Source: Deltaproteobacteria bacterium
GTDB taxonomy: Bacteria; Desulfobacterota; Binatia; Binatales; Binataceae
Direction of reading: 5' to 3'
Assembly (NCBI GenBank): GCA_019237115.1
Contig: JAFAHS010000467.1
Coordinates: 1-58,042, forward strand
DNA length: 58,042 nt
The translations under genes were made by a program, and so were the position numbers. The notes below the pieces were generated by a model. It ran no database searches, was not told the origin of the DNA, and saw only the letters and a list, made by a program, of their open reading frames with translations. Positions within the stretch are counted from its first letter, which is position 1; every line of letters starts with the position of its first letter. Below, one piece after another: positions 19,385 to 32,102 of this stretch.

Positions 19385-20773
19385 CTACTTTCCGCCGCCG
19401 GCCCCCGCAGCGGTCTGGCTCAGCATGGCGGCGTTGAGTGCCGCGTCATGCTGGTTGGCCACCACCACCAGCAGAGCGTCGTCGGGGTGCAGATATTTGC
19501 GCGACACCTCGAGCACATCCTGTTTGGTAACCGACTCGATCAACTTGGGGTAGTGCTCGGCATATTCGAGCCCCAGGCCGTACAGCTCGACCTCCAGCAT
19601 GAAGTCCGCGATCTGTTCCTGCCGGTCGATCTTCAGCGGAAAGCTCCCGACCAGGAATTTGCGCGCATTATCCAGCTCCGCGTCGGAAACCGGGCTCTCC
19701 TGCATCTGCCGCATCTGCTGCAACACCATCTTGATCGCCTCGTTGGCACTCTGGTTCTTGGTCTGCAGTACCACGGCGAACGGCCCCGGAAATTTGCGCG
19801 CATCGAAGATGCTGGACACGTGGTAGGCGAGGCCCGCCTTGCTCCGGACGGTCTTCATCAGGCGCGAGGCGAACACCCCGCCCCCGAGAATGTAATTCAT
19901 TACTTGAATTTTGTAGTAGTCCGGGTTGGAGCGAGCGATCCCGATGAACCCGAGCATCACGTTGGCCTGCTGGACGTTGCGATCGATGAGCTTGATGTCG
20001 AGCCCCGGGGCTAGCGCGGGGACACTGGGTTGCGGCTGCGCCGCCACCGCGCCGCCGGGCCCCGGCAAGCTCTTCTCAAGCAAAGCTTTAACTTCGCCGG
20101 CGTCGACGTCTCCCGCGACTGCAATAACCGCGCTCCCGAGCCGGTAATAGTCACGGTAAAAGTTGCGCACGTCTTCGTTGCTCAGCTTGGCAACCGAGTC
20201 GGACGTCCCGGTGGTCGGATGGCCATAGGGGGTATCGCCGTACAGACCCTTGGCGAACGCAACTGCGGCGATGAAGCCGGGCTCTTCTTCGGCGGCTTTG
20301 ATTCCCGCAATCTGCTCGGCGCGTTTGCGATCGATGTCGGCATCGCGAAGTCCGGGGCTGGACAGGATTCCGGCGAGCAGCCCGAGGCTGTCCTTTTCGT
20401 ACTTCTTCAGTGCCGTGAACCCGGCGGTGGCATAGTCGTGCTCGGCGCTCACGAACAGGGAGCTGCCCATGAAGTCGACCTTCTCGTCGAAGGCGGTGGC
20501 GCTGAGCTCACGGGTTCCCTGGTTCACGCACTGCGCGGTAAGCATGGCGAGCCCGGCTTTGCCCGGGGGATCATGCCGGGAACCCGCGTCGAGTGCGATT
20601 GCCACGGTGACCATCGGAAGCTGATGGTTTTCCGAAACCAGCAGGGTCGCGCCGTTGCCGAGCGTCATCCGCTTGATCTCAAGCGCGTGCGCGGGCCCCG
20701 CGCCCGCGGCTCCCGCCAGCATCAGGCAGCCTGCGAGGGTGCCGGTGAGTATCCAGTTCGGACGCCGGATCAT
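19385..20773 (-). CDS. M16 family peptidase-like subunit lacking the zinc motif
   Basis: A 462-residue exported protein with a signal peptide (LAGCLMLAGAAGAGPAHA). It has two M16 (insulinase/processing-peptidase) half-domains. The position of the HxxEH zinc motif reads GLAMLTAQC, so catalysis is not expected. The C-terminal half keeps the arginine/tyrosine region SRLMKTVRSKAGLAYHV that contributes to substrate binding in M16B partners. It overlaps the preceding active subunit by 4 bases (ATGA), which fits a heterodimeric M16B protease as in other bacteria with paired M16 genes. Confidence 0.88.
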   Translation of the reverse strand: MIRRPNWILTGTLAGCLMLAGAAGAGPAHALEIKRMTLGNGATLLVSENHQLPMVTVAIALDAGSRHDPPGKAGLAMLTAQCVNQGTRELSATAFDEKVDFMGSSLFVSAEHDYATAGFTALKKYEKDSLGLLAGILSSPGLRDADIDRKRAEQIAGIKAAEEEPGFIAAVAFAKGLYGDTPYGHPTTGTSDSVAKLSNEDVRNFYRDYYRLGSAVIAVAGDVDAGEVKALLEKSLPGPGGAVAAQPQPSVPALAPGLDIKLIDRNVQQANVMLGFIGIARSNPDYYKIQVMNYILGGGVFASRLMKTVRSKAGLAYHVSSIFDARKFPGPFAVVLQTKNQSANEAIKMVLQQMRQMQESPVSDAELDNARKFLVGSFPLKIDRQEQIADFMLEVELYGLGLEYAEHYPKLIESVTKQDVLEVSRKYLHPDDALLVVVANQHDAALNAAMLSQTAAGAGGGK

Positions 20774-22197
20774 CGCGCCGCCTCGTCGGCCGTCAAATCG
20801 GTGTGGTGAACCTGCCCGCCACTTGGACCGCCGCCCATGGCGCCCTTGGGAAGCACCCCGGTGGGAACCAGCACGCCGGTCGTGCGGTTGGCGCTGACCA
20901 GGTATTGGCGCGTGACGCGTTGCACGTCGGCCGCGGTGACCTTGTCGATACCGGGCAGGTAGGCATCCACCTGCCGGTAGTCACCGAGCATCTCGTAAAT
21001 GCCAAGCAACATGGCTTGCCGGAAAACCGAGTCCTGTCCGAAAACGAATTGCGCCGCTTCGAGATTCTTCGCCTTCTGCAGCTCATCGGCGCTCACCGGG
21101 TGGTCGCGGAGCTCGGCAATCTCCTTGTCGACTTCCGCCAAAGCGTCTTCGGTTTTGACGCCGGGCCGCATCTGGGCGGCAAACATGAAGAGATTGGGGT
21201 CGAAGGAGGTCATGTCGAAACCGGCGTTGATTTCGACCACCATGCGCTTTTCCATTACCAGCCGCCGGTAAAGTCGCGAGCTTTTGCCATCGGCGAGCAC
21301 TTCGCCCGCCACTTCCAGCGCGAACGCGTCACTGCCCGCTTTGAAGTTGGGCACATGAAAACCTTCTTCAAATGCGGGGAGGTCGGCGGCGTGAAGCAGC
21401 TCAATTCTCCGCTCACCCCTCTGCTCCGGCTCGACGATGGGCATCGGCGGCGGCTTGGGTCCATTCTTGATTGTGGAAAATGCCTCTTCGATTTGCTTCA
21501 TGACCTGGTCGGCCTTGAAATCGCCCACCGTCACGATGACCGCGTTCTGCGGCGAGTAGTAGATGCCGTGGTAAGCATAAACGTCGTCAAGGGTTAGACG
21601 CCGGATATCCTGCATCCATCCGATCACCGGCCAGTGGTAGGGATGCTCGACAAAAGCCGCCGCCCGAGTCTGTTCGTCGAGTGCGTCTTCGGGCTTGTCC
21701 TCGGTCGACATCCGGCGTTCTTCCATCACCACCGCGCGCTCGGACTCGAACCCCTGGGGCGCGAAATTCGCCATCCGATCCGCTTCCAGCGAGATGGGCA
21801 CATCGAGGTGATCCTTGTTGATGTTCACGAAATAGTTGGTGTAGTCGGAGGTGGTAAAGGCGTTATCCATGCCACCGTTTTCCTGAATGATGTTGGAGAA
21901 CTCCTCGGGCCCGTATTTCTTGGTGCCCCGGAACATCAGATGTTCGAGCAGATGCGAAATGCCGGTCCTGCCGAACTGCTCGTTGCGGGAACCCACACGG
22001 TAGAAGACGCTGAAGGTCGCAACCGGAGCCTTGTGATTCTCCAGCACGAGCACCCGCAGGCCGTTGGACAGGGTCTTGGTCTTGACCGCGTCGGCCATGC
22101 CGGCGCGAGCGAAGCTCGCGGTGAGCGTGGAGAACAGTAAAGCGGCCGCCATCACTGCGGCTGCGCGACAGCTGTTACGCGATAACATGGTACTCAT
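20770..22197 (-). CDS. M16 family zinc metallopeptidase (catalytic subunit)
   Basis: A 475-residue exported peptidase. After a signal peptide (about residues 8-33) the M16 N-domain carries the inverted zinc motif HLLEH in GISHLLEHLMFRGTKKYG, with the distal glutamate in the SERAVVMEERRMS segment. A second M16 domain follows from about residue 220. It likely degrades peptides in the periplasm together with the non-catalytic partner downstream. Start: ATG at 22197; an ATG three codons later is also possible. The gene is divergent from the VWA gene. Confidence 0.9.
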   Translation of the reverse strand: MSTMLSRNSCRAAAVMAAALLFSTLTASFARAGMADAVKTKTLSNGLRVLVLENHKAPVATFSVFYRVGSRNEQFGRTGISHLLEHLMFRGTKKYGPEEFSNIIQENGGMDNAFTTSDYTNYFVNINKDHLDVPISLEADRMANFAPQGFESERAVVMEERRMSTEDKPEDALDEQTRAAAFVEHPYHWPVIGWMQDIRRLTLDDVYAYHGIYYSPQNAVIVTVGDFKADQVMKQIEEAFSTIKNGPKPPPMPIVEPEQRGERRIELLHAADLPAFEEGFHVPNFKAGSDAFALEVAGEVLADGKSSRLYRRLVMEKRMVVEINAGFDMTSFDPNLFMFAAQMRPGVKTEDALAEVDKEIAELRDHPVSADELQKAKNLEAAQFVFGQDSVFRQAMLLGIYEMLGDYRQVDAYLPGIDKVTAADVQRVTRQYLVSANRTTGVLVPTGVLPKGAMGGGPSGGQVHHTDLTADEAAR

Positions 22198-22325
22198 GGC
22201 AACACACCATCTAATGATGCGGATCGCTTGCAAGTCAAGGAAATAACCGGCGCGCCGGGCGTAGAGGCGTCCCGCGCAAATTGCATCGCTGTTTCGGTCT
22301 CTGTAACAATCAGGCCCATGGTCTG

Positions 22326-24407
22326 ATGGGCGAAGCCGGCGAAAAAACTCAGGAACTCTACGCGATCAAGGGGGTCGTTACGAAATTCATGCGGATGCTG
22401 TTTCCGCTCGAGTTTCGAATCGACTCGGTCGCCAATGCCACCCCGATGCTGCCGTTTCAGTATCCCCTCGTCCCGGGCGAGATGATCTATCTGCCCGAGA
22501 AAGTTGAGCCCTTGGGCAAGCCCGGCGGCGCTTACAATTATTATTTCGTGACCACGGCCCACCTCGCGGCGCGGCACGACTTTGGCACCTTCAGGCTTAA
22601 GCTTGCAGACTTGCCCGGATTCGAGGAACGCGCGGAAACCGGCGTGGAAGCCATCGACAGCTTCGTCGCCTCCTTCGAGGATCCCGCGCTGGCGGGCGCC
22701 CTGATGCGGCTTGGAGAGGCGGCCCGCATCGACGCGGAACTGGCGCGGCGCTACCGCGGGCTGGCACCGCGCATCGCCCAGGTCAATGAGGCATTGCTCG
22801 AATCCATGGTCCCCGACGCGCTCAGCACCATGCTGCTGCGCGGTGCGCTGGATCTGCTCGGTGGCGACCACGAGATTGTGCCGAGCTTCGCACGGATGGC
22901 GGCGACCTTTTTCGCGCCGTTACGCGAGCGTCACGCCGACGTGCTGACCACCGCTCGGCAGACCACCTCGCTCTACAGGTGGATTGAAGATCTGATCGCG
23001 CGCGCCCGCGAAGCCGGCCAGGGCGACCCGCTGTCGGGCGACGCGGACCGCATGCGTAATGACCTGATTAGCAGCCGCATGAAGGCCGCCGAGGGTCCCG
23101 ACGGTTCGATGGGTGAGGATGGGGAGGAGGCGGAAGGCGGGGGCGAGCCGGACCAGAATCTCAGCCTCGAAACCTCCGGGCAGCAGAGCAAAGGCAGCAA
23201 GGGTCGCGCGTTGTCTCCCGAGGAGTTGCGCAAGCTCATCGAACAGGGTGCGCAGATTCGTCCGTCGCAGGGCGATGGCAATGTCGACGGCGACGGCATG
23301 TACCTGACTCAGCTTACCGGCAAGCAGATGAGCGAACTCGAGCAGATGCGCGAGCAACTCGCGGAAGTCGGTTCGATGCCGGGGCAGGGCCGCCTGATGC
23401 TCGCGCGCAATCGGCAGGACTCGTACTACGCCTACGACGAATGGGACTATGTGCTCGGCGACTATCGGCGCAACTGGTGCCGGTTGCGGGAGATCCCGCT
23501 CGCCGGTGACGAAGGTGATTTTTACAACAGTACCCTAAGTCGCTACTCGGAACTGCTCCCGATAATTCGCCGTAACTTCCAGCGCATCCGTCCCGCATCG
23601 TATCGGATGGTCCGCGGGCTGGAGGACGGGGAGGAGATCGACCTGGACCGCAGCATCGAGGCACGCGTCTCGCGGCGCATGGGCGAAATTCCCGATCCGC
23701 GCGTCTACAAAGCCCGCAAAAAGGAAGCGCGCGATGTCGCCACCTTGTTCCTGCTCGACATGTCGGCTTCGACCGACGAGCCCATTCATCGCGAGCCGCG
23801 CAAGTACAATGAAGATGACGATCCCGACGATTGGATGAAGGCCTGGCAGCGCCGGCCGCAAGCCTCTCAGCGTCCGCGCCGCATCATCGACGTCAACAAG
23901 GAAGCGCTGGTCATCATGGCGCAGTCGCTGGAGGAGTTGGGTGACCAGTACGCGATCATGGGCTTTTCCGGTCATGGCCGCGACAACGTGGAATTCTACG
24001 TGATCAAGGAATTTGACCAGGAACTGTCTGATGAGGTCCGGGCGCGCGTCGGTGCGGTGGAACCCAAGCGATCGACCCGAATGGGCGCGGCGATTCGTCA
24101 CGTGCGTGAGAAGTTCAAGGACGTGAACTCGCGCGCCAAGCACGTGATCCTGTTGAGTGACGGCTTTCCGCAGGATTTCGACTACGGCCACGACCGCAGG
24201 TCCAACGCGTACGGAATTCAGGACACCATGGTCGCGCTCAAGGAACTCGAGCTGGCCGGGGTGCTGCCGTTCTGTATCACGGTCGACAAGACCGGGCATG
24301 ACTATCTGCGCCAGATGTGCCAGTCCTCGCGGTACCTGGTGATCGAGGACATCACCTCTCTGCCGCGCCAGCTCCCCAAAGTCTACGAGCAAGTGGTCCG
24401 CTGGTAG
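22326..24407 (+). CDS. VWA-domain protein, NorD/CbbO-like
   Basis: A 693-residue protein ending in a von Willebrand A domain. The MIDAS motif is intact: DMSAS near residue 478, the threonine in STRMGAA and the aspartate in LLSDGFP. The long helical N-terminal part, acidic Gly/Glu-rich linker (about residues 255-300) and C-terminal VWA resemble NorD/CbbO proteins, which work with a MoxR-type AAA+ ATPase (NorQ/CbbQ) to activate metalloenzymes. No MoxR gene is present anywhere in the window. The ATG at 22326 is one of several possible starts. Function here is unknown. Confidence 0.8.
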   Translation: MGEAGEKTQELYAIKGVVTKFMRMLFPLEFRIDSVANATPMLPFQYPLVPGEMIYLPEKVEPLGKPGGAYNYYFVTTAHLAARHDFGTFRLKLADLPGFEERAETGVEAIDSFVASFEDPALAGALMRLGEAARIDAELARRYRGLAPRIAQVNEALLESMVPDALSTMLLRGALDLLGGDHEIVPSFARMAATFFAPLRERHADVLTTARQTTSLYRWIEDLIARAREAGQGDPLSGDADRMRNDLISSRMKAAEGPDGSMGEDGEEAEGGGEPDQNLSLETSGQQSKGSKGRALSPEELRKLIEQGAQIRPSQGDGNVDGDGMYLTQLTGKQMSELEQMREQLAEVGSMPGQGRLMLARNRQDSYYAYDEWDYVLGDYRRNWCRLREIPLAGDEGDFYNSTLSRYSELLPIIRRNFQRIRPASYRMVRGLEDGEEIDLDRSIEARVSRRMGEIPDPRVYKARKKEARDVATLFLLDMSASTDEPIHREPRKYNEDDDPDDWMKAWQRRPQASQRPRRIIDVNKEALVIMAQSLEELGDQYAIMGFSGHGRDNVEFYVIKEFDQELSDEVRARVGAVEPKRSTRMGAAIRHVREKFKDVNSRAKHVILLSDGFPQDFDYGHDRRSNAYGIQDTMVALKELELAGVLPFCITVDKTGHDYLRQMCQSSRYLVIEDITSLPRQLPKVYEQVVRW

Positions 24408-24497
24408 ACGCTCGCGGCCCCGACCGAAATCCCGCTGCCGGTACCCTCCCGCTCCGTGCAATCGCCAATCGATTTCTCTAGCCGAGCGAGCCGGCAG

Positions 24498-25102
24498 CTA
24501 ATCCCACGGCAGTCGTTGCAGTTTGGGCCACAACCTCGTCCAGCGCTCGGTCTTGGCTTCGTATAGCTCCCTGGTGATTTGCACCTTGTTGGGTCGGACG
24601 ATCATGTTAAACAGGTCGCTCAATCCAAACGGGACGTAGATTTGCAAACCTCCAGCGCGTGCGGTTCGGACGCCCACGCAGGTCGCGGTCGTCGGCCAGC
24701 TGTTGATCGCGGCTTCCACGGATTCGTAGGGTGCGATTTCGTAGCCAAAGCGCTCGGCGTACCAAAGATGCACTCGCGCTTGGTTTTGTACTTCCACGGT
24801 GGCATGCAGGTGGGCGAAGAATTCGTTGGCTCGTCCCTGATAGCGGGTTTGCGCTTCGAGCGAGAGGTCGGAGCCGTCGTGATAAACCAGATCGTAATCC
24901 TTGATGCCGAAGGTGGGCGCGAAACCATGCAGGAAATTCCACACCGTCTGCGCGATGCATCCTGCCCCCAAGTACCAGTTGGCCATCGCCAGGGACGGCG
25001 CCTCCTGCAAAATCCCGGCGATGACCCGGTTGTGGTTCAGGTACTCGCGCAGGCGGTCCAGCTGGCGGTGCGGCTCACCACCATGGACGCTCACCCGGTC
25101 GC

Positions 25103-25106
<4 letters not shown>
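24498..25106 (-). CDS. Nucleotidyltransferase family protein (DUF925/NTP_transf_6 type)
   Basis: A 202-residue protein resembling the NTP_transf_6 family: WYLGAGCIAQTVWNFLHG, then the acidic motif FGIKDYDLVYHDGSDLS, and the C-terminal ATCVGVRTARAGGLQIYVPFGLSDLF. The paired acidic residues in KDYDLVY resemble the metal site of nucleotidyltransferases, but the substrate is not known. It overlaps gpmI by 4 bases (ATGA), so it is translated in the glycolytic unit. Confidence 0.8.
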
Positions 25107-28002
<2,896 letters not shown>

Positions 28003-28052
28003 TTACCGAGGCGGTTGCGGGCAGCAAAATCGAAAGTGATCTGCAAGCCCTC

Positions 28053-28760
28053 TCAAGCGCCCAGGTAGCGAACCTCAAGAGGCGTCTCAACCACTGAACC
28101 CCGTTTGCCGGTCACGTGAAATGCCCGCGCCTGGGGGCGCGAGGAAACGATCTCCTTGAGGCGGGTCCCGACGAAATGTGCCCCGGCCCCGTCGTCGAGC
28201 GCGAAGGTCGGTACAAATCCGCCGCGGATGAGGGTATGGAGCGCGGGGCGTCGTGCCGGCTCGCCATCGTAGTGCGGGCAGAATCCTCCGCGCAGAAATC
28301 CCAGCCCGCCATCCAGCCGCTGCATGCCGTGCCCCAAAGAATCGGTGACACCGTGCTCAAACCAGCAGATTGCGCCAGCACTGAGACCGGCCAACACAAT
28401 CCCGCGGTTCCACGCCGCGCGCAGTGCTTGATCCAATCCGTGGAGCCGCCAGACCGCGAGCAGATTGGCAGTACTGCCGCCACCGACGTAGATAACGTCC
28501 TGTTCGAGGACGAACTTCCTCAGGTCCACCACCGTGCGTGAGAAGAATTTGAGATGAGTTGCTCGCGCACGCCCGGGCGGGAACACTTCATGAAAGCGTG
28601 CGATGTAACCGTCGTTATCTCCACTGGCGGTTGCGACAAAACATAGGCGCGGTTGCGTCTTGGTGCGTGCGAGCGACAAGACGAAGTCGTCAAGCAGCGG
28701 ATTGTCGCCGTCCATGGTGAAGCCGCCGCCTCCCATCGCCACGATATGACGTTCAGGCAT
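28053..28760 (-). CDS. Peptidase S51 (dipeptidase E / cyanophycinase-like)
   Basis: A 235-residue class I glutamine-amidotransferase-like hydrolase. It has an N-terminal glycine-rich strand (VAMGGGGFTMDG), the nucleophile elbow GLSAGAIC (serine), YVGGGSTANLLAVW before it, and GFCPHYDGE after it. These features are typical of the PepE-like branch of S51, which cleaves Asp- or Glu-terminal dipeptides. No signal peptide is seen. It lies 122 bases upstream of eno in the same direction. Confidence 0.85.
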   Translation of the reverse strand: MPERHIVAMGGGGFTMDGDNPLLDDFVLSLARTKTQPRLCFVATASGDNDGYIARFHEVFPPGRARATHLKFFSRTVVDLRKFVLEQDVIYVGGGSTANLLAVWRLHGLDQALRAAWNRGIVLAGLSAGAICWFEHGVTDSLGHGMQRLDGGLGFLRGGFCPHYDGEPARRPALHTLIRGGFVPTFALDDGAGAHFVGTRLKEIVSSRPQARAFHVTGKRGSVVETPLEVRYLGA

Positions 28761-29048
28761 CCCGGTGGTTTAGCTGAATCGCGAGGAGGAGTCGAAACGA
28801 TTGGGAATTCCTCGCTTGGATTCAGCTCGAGTTGCCCCCTGCTCGAGTTGCTGCTGGTTAAGGAACCTAATTAGTCCTGGCCGTGCCAGCCAGCGCCCTG
28901 GGCTGCTGCCGGGCGCCCAGGCTGCGACAATCAAAACTCGCCCGAGCCAGGCCGGAAGCCGAGGAGGTAGCCGTCTCTGAAATCCCGGAGCCGCGATGGT
29001 TGCAGTCTCCGCCGTGAAGGCCTGGGCGCGCACTCGGCTCCTTCTGGT

Positions 29049-30260
29049 TCACACGGCGCCGGACTCGCGCAGCGATCCAATCTCTTCCCACGAATACCCT
29101 AATTCGAGCAGGACTTCCTCAGTGTTGGCGCCGTGCTCGGGCGGCATCTGCGCGATCGTCTCGACCTCTCCGTTGATCGACACCGGGGTTCCGGTGACCA
29201 GCACCTTGCCCGCTACTGGATGGTCGAGTTCCTTCAAGTAGCCGTTGACCCGCGCCTGTTCGCTCTGGAGCATGGTGCGGTAGTCGACCACCTCGGTGGC
29301 CAGAATGTCCGCGTCGTTGAGCGCGGCGAGCCATTCCCTGCTGGTCTTCTTGGGGAAGATCAAGTCGAGCACCGACTGAATCTTGTCGCCGTGGAAGTTG
29401 CGCGTTACGTTGTCGCCGTACTCGGGATCTTTTTCCAGTTCTTCGATTCCCATAATTCGGCAGAATGCCGGCCAGCGTTTGTCGTCGACCCCGGCGATGC
29501 AGATGTGGCCATCCTTGGTCGGGAAGGCGCCCCACACGCCGTGCAGGAACTGATGACCGCGGCCGGCGCGCTCCGGCTCCTGGCCCGTGATCGAGGTGTA
29601 GTTAATCTCCATCCCCTGCATCGCTATCATCGTGCCGTAGATCGACACATCGACCTTTTGGCTGGTTCCGCTCCGCTCGCGCGCCACCAGCGCCGCAAGT
29701 ATTCCTCCGGCCAGGCTCAGCGCGCCGGTGTGATCTGCGACGAAGATTCCCGCTGCGAGCGGCGGATCGTCGGGCATTCCGGTCTTGGCCATGATCCCGC
29801 TGGCGGCCTGCGCCAGCGTGTCGCGACTCGGCCGCATCACCCACGGCCCTTTTGGTCCCCACGAACTGCCCTGCGCGTACACGATGCGCGGGTTCAGCTT
29901 GCGCACCTCCTCGTAGCCGAGTCCGAGCCTGTCGAGTACGCCGGGACGATAGTTGGTAAGCAGCACGTCGTAGGCTTTCACCATGCGCCGCACGATTTCG
30001 ATCGCGGCCGGATTTTTCAAGTCGGCGGTGATGCTGCGTTTGCCGCGATTCATCGCGATGAAGTAGTGGGACACCGCGGCGTTCCTCACGCCAGGCCCGC
30101 CAATCAGCGATGCCGCCATCCAGCGGCTTAGGTCACCGGTCTCTTTGTTTTCGACCTTGACCACGTCCGCGCCCAGGTCGGCAAGAAACAAACCGGCAAA
30201 CGGTCCCTGGATCTCCTGACCAATCTCGATGACTTTGATTCCCTCGAGCGGCTTCGCCAT
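29049..30260 (-). CDS. CaiB/BaiF (family III) CoA-transferase
   Basis: A 403-residue family III CoA-transferase, which moves CoA between carboxylic acids through an aspartyl-CoA anhydride. Signatures are the N-terminal KVIEIGQEIQGPFAGLFLADLGADVVKVE, the catalytic aspartate in MRPSRDTLAQAASG and the GLGYEEVRKLNPRIVYAQGSSWG segment. The substrate could be carnitine-like, formyl/oxalyl or other CoA esters. The ATG at 30260 has GGAGG nine bases upstream, a strong site that fixes the start. The gene is divergent from the methyltransferase. Confidence 0.92.
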   Translation of the reverse strand: MAKPLEGIKVIEIGQEIQGPFAGLFLADLGADVVKVENKETGDLSRWMAASLIGGPGVRNAAVSHYFIAMNRGKRSITADLKNPAAIEIVRRMVKAYDVLLTNYRPGVLDRLGLGYEEVRKLNPRIVYAQGSSWGPKGPWVMRPSRDTLAQAASGIMAKTGMPDDPPLAAGIFVADHTGALSLAGGILAALVARERSGTSQKVDVSIYGTMIAMQGMEINYTSITGQEPERAGRGHQFLHGVWGAFPTKDGHICIAGVDDKRWPAFCRIMGIEELEKDPEYGDNVTRNFHGDKIQSVLDLIFPKKTSREWLAALNDADILATEVVDYRTMLQSEQARVNGYLKELDHPVAGKVLVTGTPVSINGEVETIAQMPPEHGANTEEVLLELGYSWEEIGSLRESGAV

Positions 30261-30386
30261 GGTGCGACGCCTCCTGACCGATCGTTCAAAATGTTCGATT
30301 GTCGCGGGCGCATTATCGCGCGGTGCTCGGAAAAATCTCAAGCGGCGGATTGCGCATCGCCGCCGCGCCGGTAAAGCTCATCCGCC

Positions 30387-31166
30387 ATGGAACACAGCAT
30401 CTATGAGTTCCCGGATATTTTTCGCCGGGTACACATGGAGGAGCCGCGCGAAATCGCGCAGGAAGTGCGCTTTCTACGCCGCATTTGGCGCGAGCATCTA
30501 AACCGTCCCGTAAGCCGGGTCCTCGACCTGGCCTGCGGCAACTCCCCTCACGGGCAACTCCTCGCACGAGCGGGTCTCGAAGTCGTCGGCATCGATAGAT
30601 CGAAGACCATGATCGCCGCCGGATGCCGCGAATCCGCCGGGCTGGAAGGCATCCGCTTCTATCGCAGGCCCATCGAGCGATTTCGTCTCCCGGAACGCCG
30701 CTTCGATGCCGCATTCTTCATGTCGGAGACCTTCCCGGTCATGACCGAGAACCACGATATCGTGTCCCATCTGCGCAGCGTGGGCCGGTTGCTCAAACGG
30801 GGCGCAATCTACTGCATCGACGTCGATCGGCAGGACGGCATCCGGGCCACGCGCGCGCACAAGTTGTGGGACCGGTCACTGCGGGTCGGCGATGCGAGGG
30901 TGGAGGTGCGCGGGGTCCATCGCCCGATGCCGTGGTATTCCGGCGTCTACTCCAATTTCGAAATCTCGTGTTCGATTCGATTCCCCGGGCGGCGGGTCAA
31001 CACCCGCGACGTGGTGCCGATTCGGTACACGCTGCCGTGCACCCTGGAGTTGCTGGCTCGGGCATCGCGGATGTTTGTAATGATCGCAACCTACACCGAT
31101 CTGTCATTCACGAAACCACTGTCGAGGTGTCACCGGCGGTGGTGGGGGGTGCTGCGGCGGGTGTAG
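30387..31166 (+). CDS. Class I SAM-dependent methyltransferase
   Basis: A 259-residue methyltransferase with motif I VLDLACGNSPHGQLL near residue 50, the acidic end of strand 2 in VVGIDRSKTM, and FDAAFFMSETFPVM as motif IV. The C-terminal half is basic and partly hydrophobic (LLARASRMFVMIA), with a run of arginines at the end. The substrate is unknown. The upstream context shows no clear Shine-Dalgarno site. Confidence 0.8.
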   Translation: MEHSIYEFPDIFRRVHMEEPREIAQEVRFLRRIWREHLNRPVSRVLDLACGNSPHGQLLARAGLEVVGIDRSKTMIAAGCRESAGLEGIRFYRRPIERFRLPERRFDAAFFMSETFPVMTENHDIVSHLRSVGRLLKRGAIYCIDVDRQDGIRATRAHKLWDRSLRVGDARVEVRGVHRPMPWYSGVYSNFEISCSIRFPGRRVNTRDVVPIRYTLPCTLELLARASRMFVMIATYTDLSFTKPLSRCHRRWWGVLRRV

Positions 31167-31227
31167 TTTCACAGTCGGCGGAAACTGCCAGCCGGATCGG
31201 CCGCGCCACGAGTTGGCGGAACGAAGG

Positions 31228-31848
31228 TCAGAGCCCTTCGAGGTGCCCGATATGGTCCAGCATTGTCGGACGCCAGCCGCCGTCCAGCTCGATGACCTGG
31301 ATCGATCCCAGCTCGACACTCGGCTGGTTGCCCGTCAGATGGTTCACCATCGTGCGGATAACCCCGCGATGTGCGACCACGAGCGCCGTAGATGCGACGT
31401 GTGACCGGGGTTGCCACCGCGACAGCATCTTCCCGGTACCGCGAATTACCCGTTGCGCGAAGGCGAGGCGGCTTTCGCCGTCTGGATAGGCGTATCCCGG
31501 AGCAAGCCGATCGGTGGTCCAGTGCTGGTAATGTTCCGGATAGCGTTCGCGAATTTCTTCGGCGGTCAGCCCTTCGAACAGGCCGAAGTGTACTTCGACA
31601 AACTCCTCGAGAACGCAGAGCTCAGCCGACTGGCCGGCGATGAGTTGTGCGCCTTCCGTGGCGCGGACCAGGGGGCTGGTAAACACCCAGTGCAATTGCG
31701 GGGAACCCAGCTCTAGGAGCGCAGCCCGCACCGCGTGCATCTGCGCGCGCCCGAGATCGGATAGCCGCACATCAGTACGCCCATGATACCGAATACTGGA
31801 TTCGCCCTCGGTTTCACCATGGCGCACGAGAATCAGCATCGGTCTCAT
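31228..31848 (-). CDS. Histidine phosphatase family protein
   Basis: A 206-residue phosphoglycerate mutase-like phosphatase. It has the RHG motif (ILVRHGETEGESSIRYHGRTD), the second arginine in FTSPLVRATEGA, the glutamate in EFVEVHFGLFEGLT and the second histidine in VVAHRGVIRTMV. Candidates include alpha-ribazole phosphatase and general phosphosugar phosphatases; the substrate is not determined. The ATG at 31848 is chosen over an ATG three codons later and over a longer frame without supporting site. It converges with the methyltransferase gene. Confidence 0.87.
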   Translation of the reverse strand: MRPMLILVRHGETEGESSIRYHGRTDVRLSDLGRAQMHAVRAALLELGSPQLHWVFTSPLVRATEGAQLIAGQSAELCVLEEFVEVHFGLFEGLTAEEIRERYPEHYQHWTTDRLAPGYAYPDGESRLAFAQRVIRGTGKMLSRWQPRSHVASTALVVAHRGVIRTMVNHLTGNQPSVELGSIQVIELDGGWRPTMLDHIGHLEGL

Positions 31849-32102
31849 TGCTCTCACCAGAAGACCCCCGCGCGAAGCCGGATTCAAGGCTCGGAGAACT
31901 CCTCACCGAACTCGATTCGTTTTCGCGTCCCAACCAGGCGCGCGGGTTTGCTTACAAGCCCGCCGTCCAACCTCTTCTCTGCCGTTCCATTCCTCGTACC
32001 CGCATCGAGCCGGTGTTGACCGCGGGTCCGCCGTCCTATTAAAGGAGGCCGAAGAGATTTCGCGTTCGGCAGGGGCAAGCTCAGATAAGGCGCAGCATTG
32101 CC

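Noticed and set aside
22281..22325. Upstream extension of the VWA gene to a TTG start
   Set aside because: The extra 15 residues do not resemble the family and the ATG at 22326 is adequate.
31848..32042. A 64-codon + strand frame overlapping the phosphatase start
   Set aside because: No ribosome site or family match, moderate third-position GC, and TTG start inside the neighbouring gene. Possible but unsupported.
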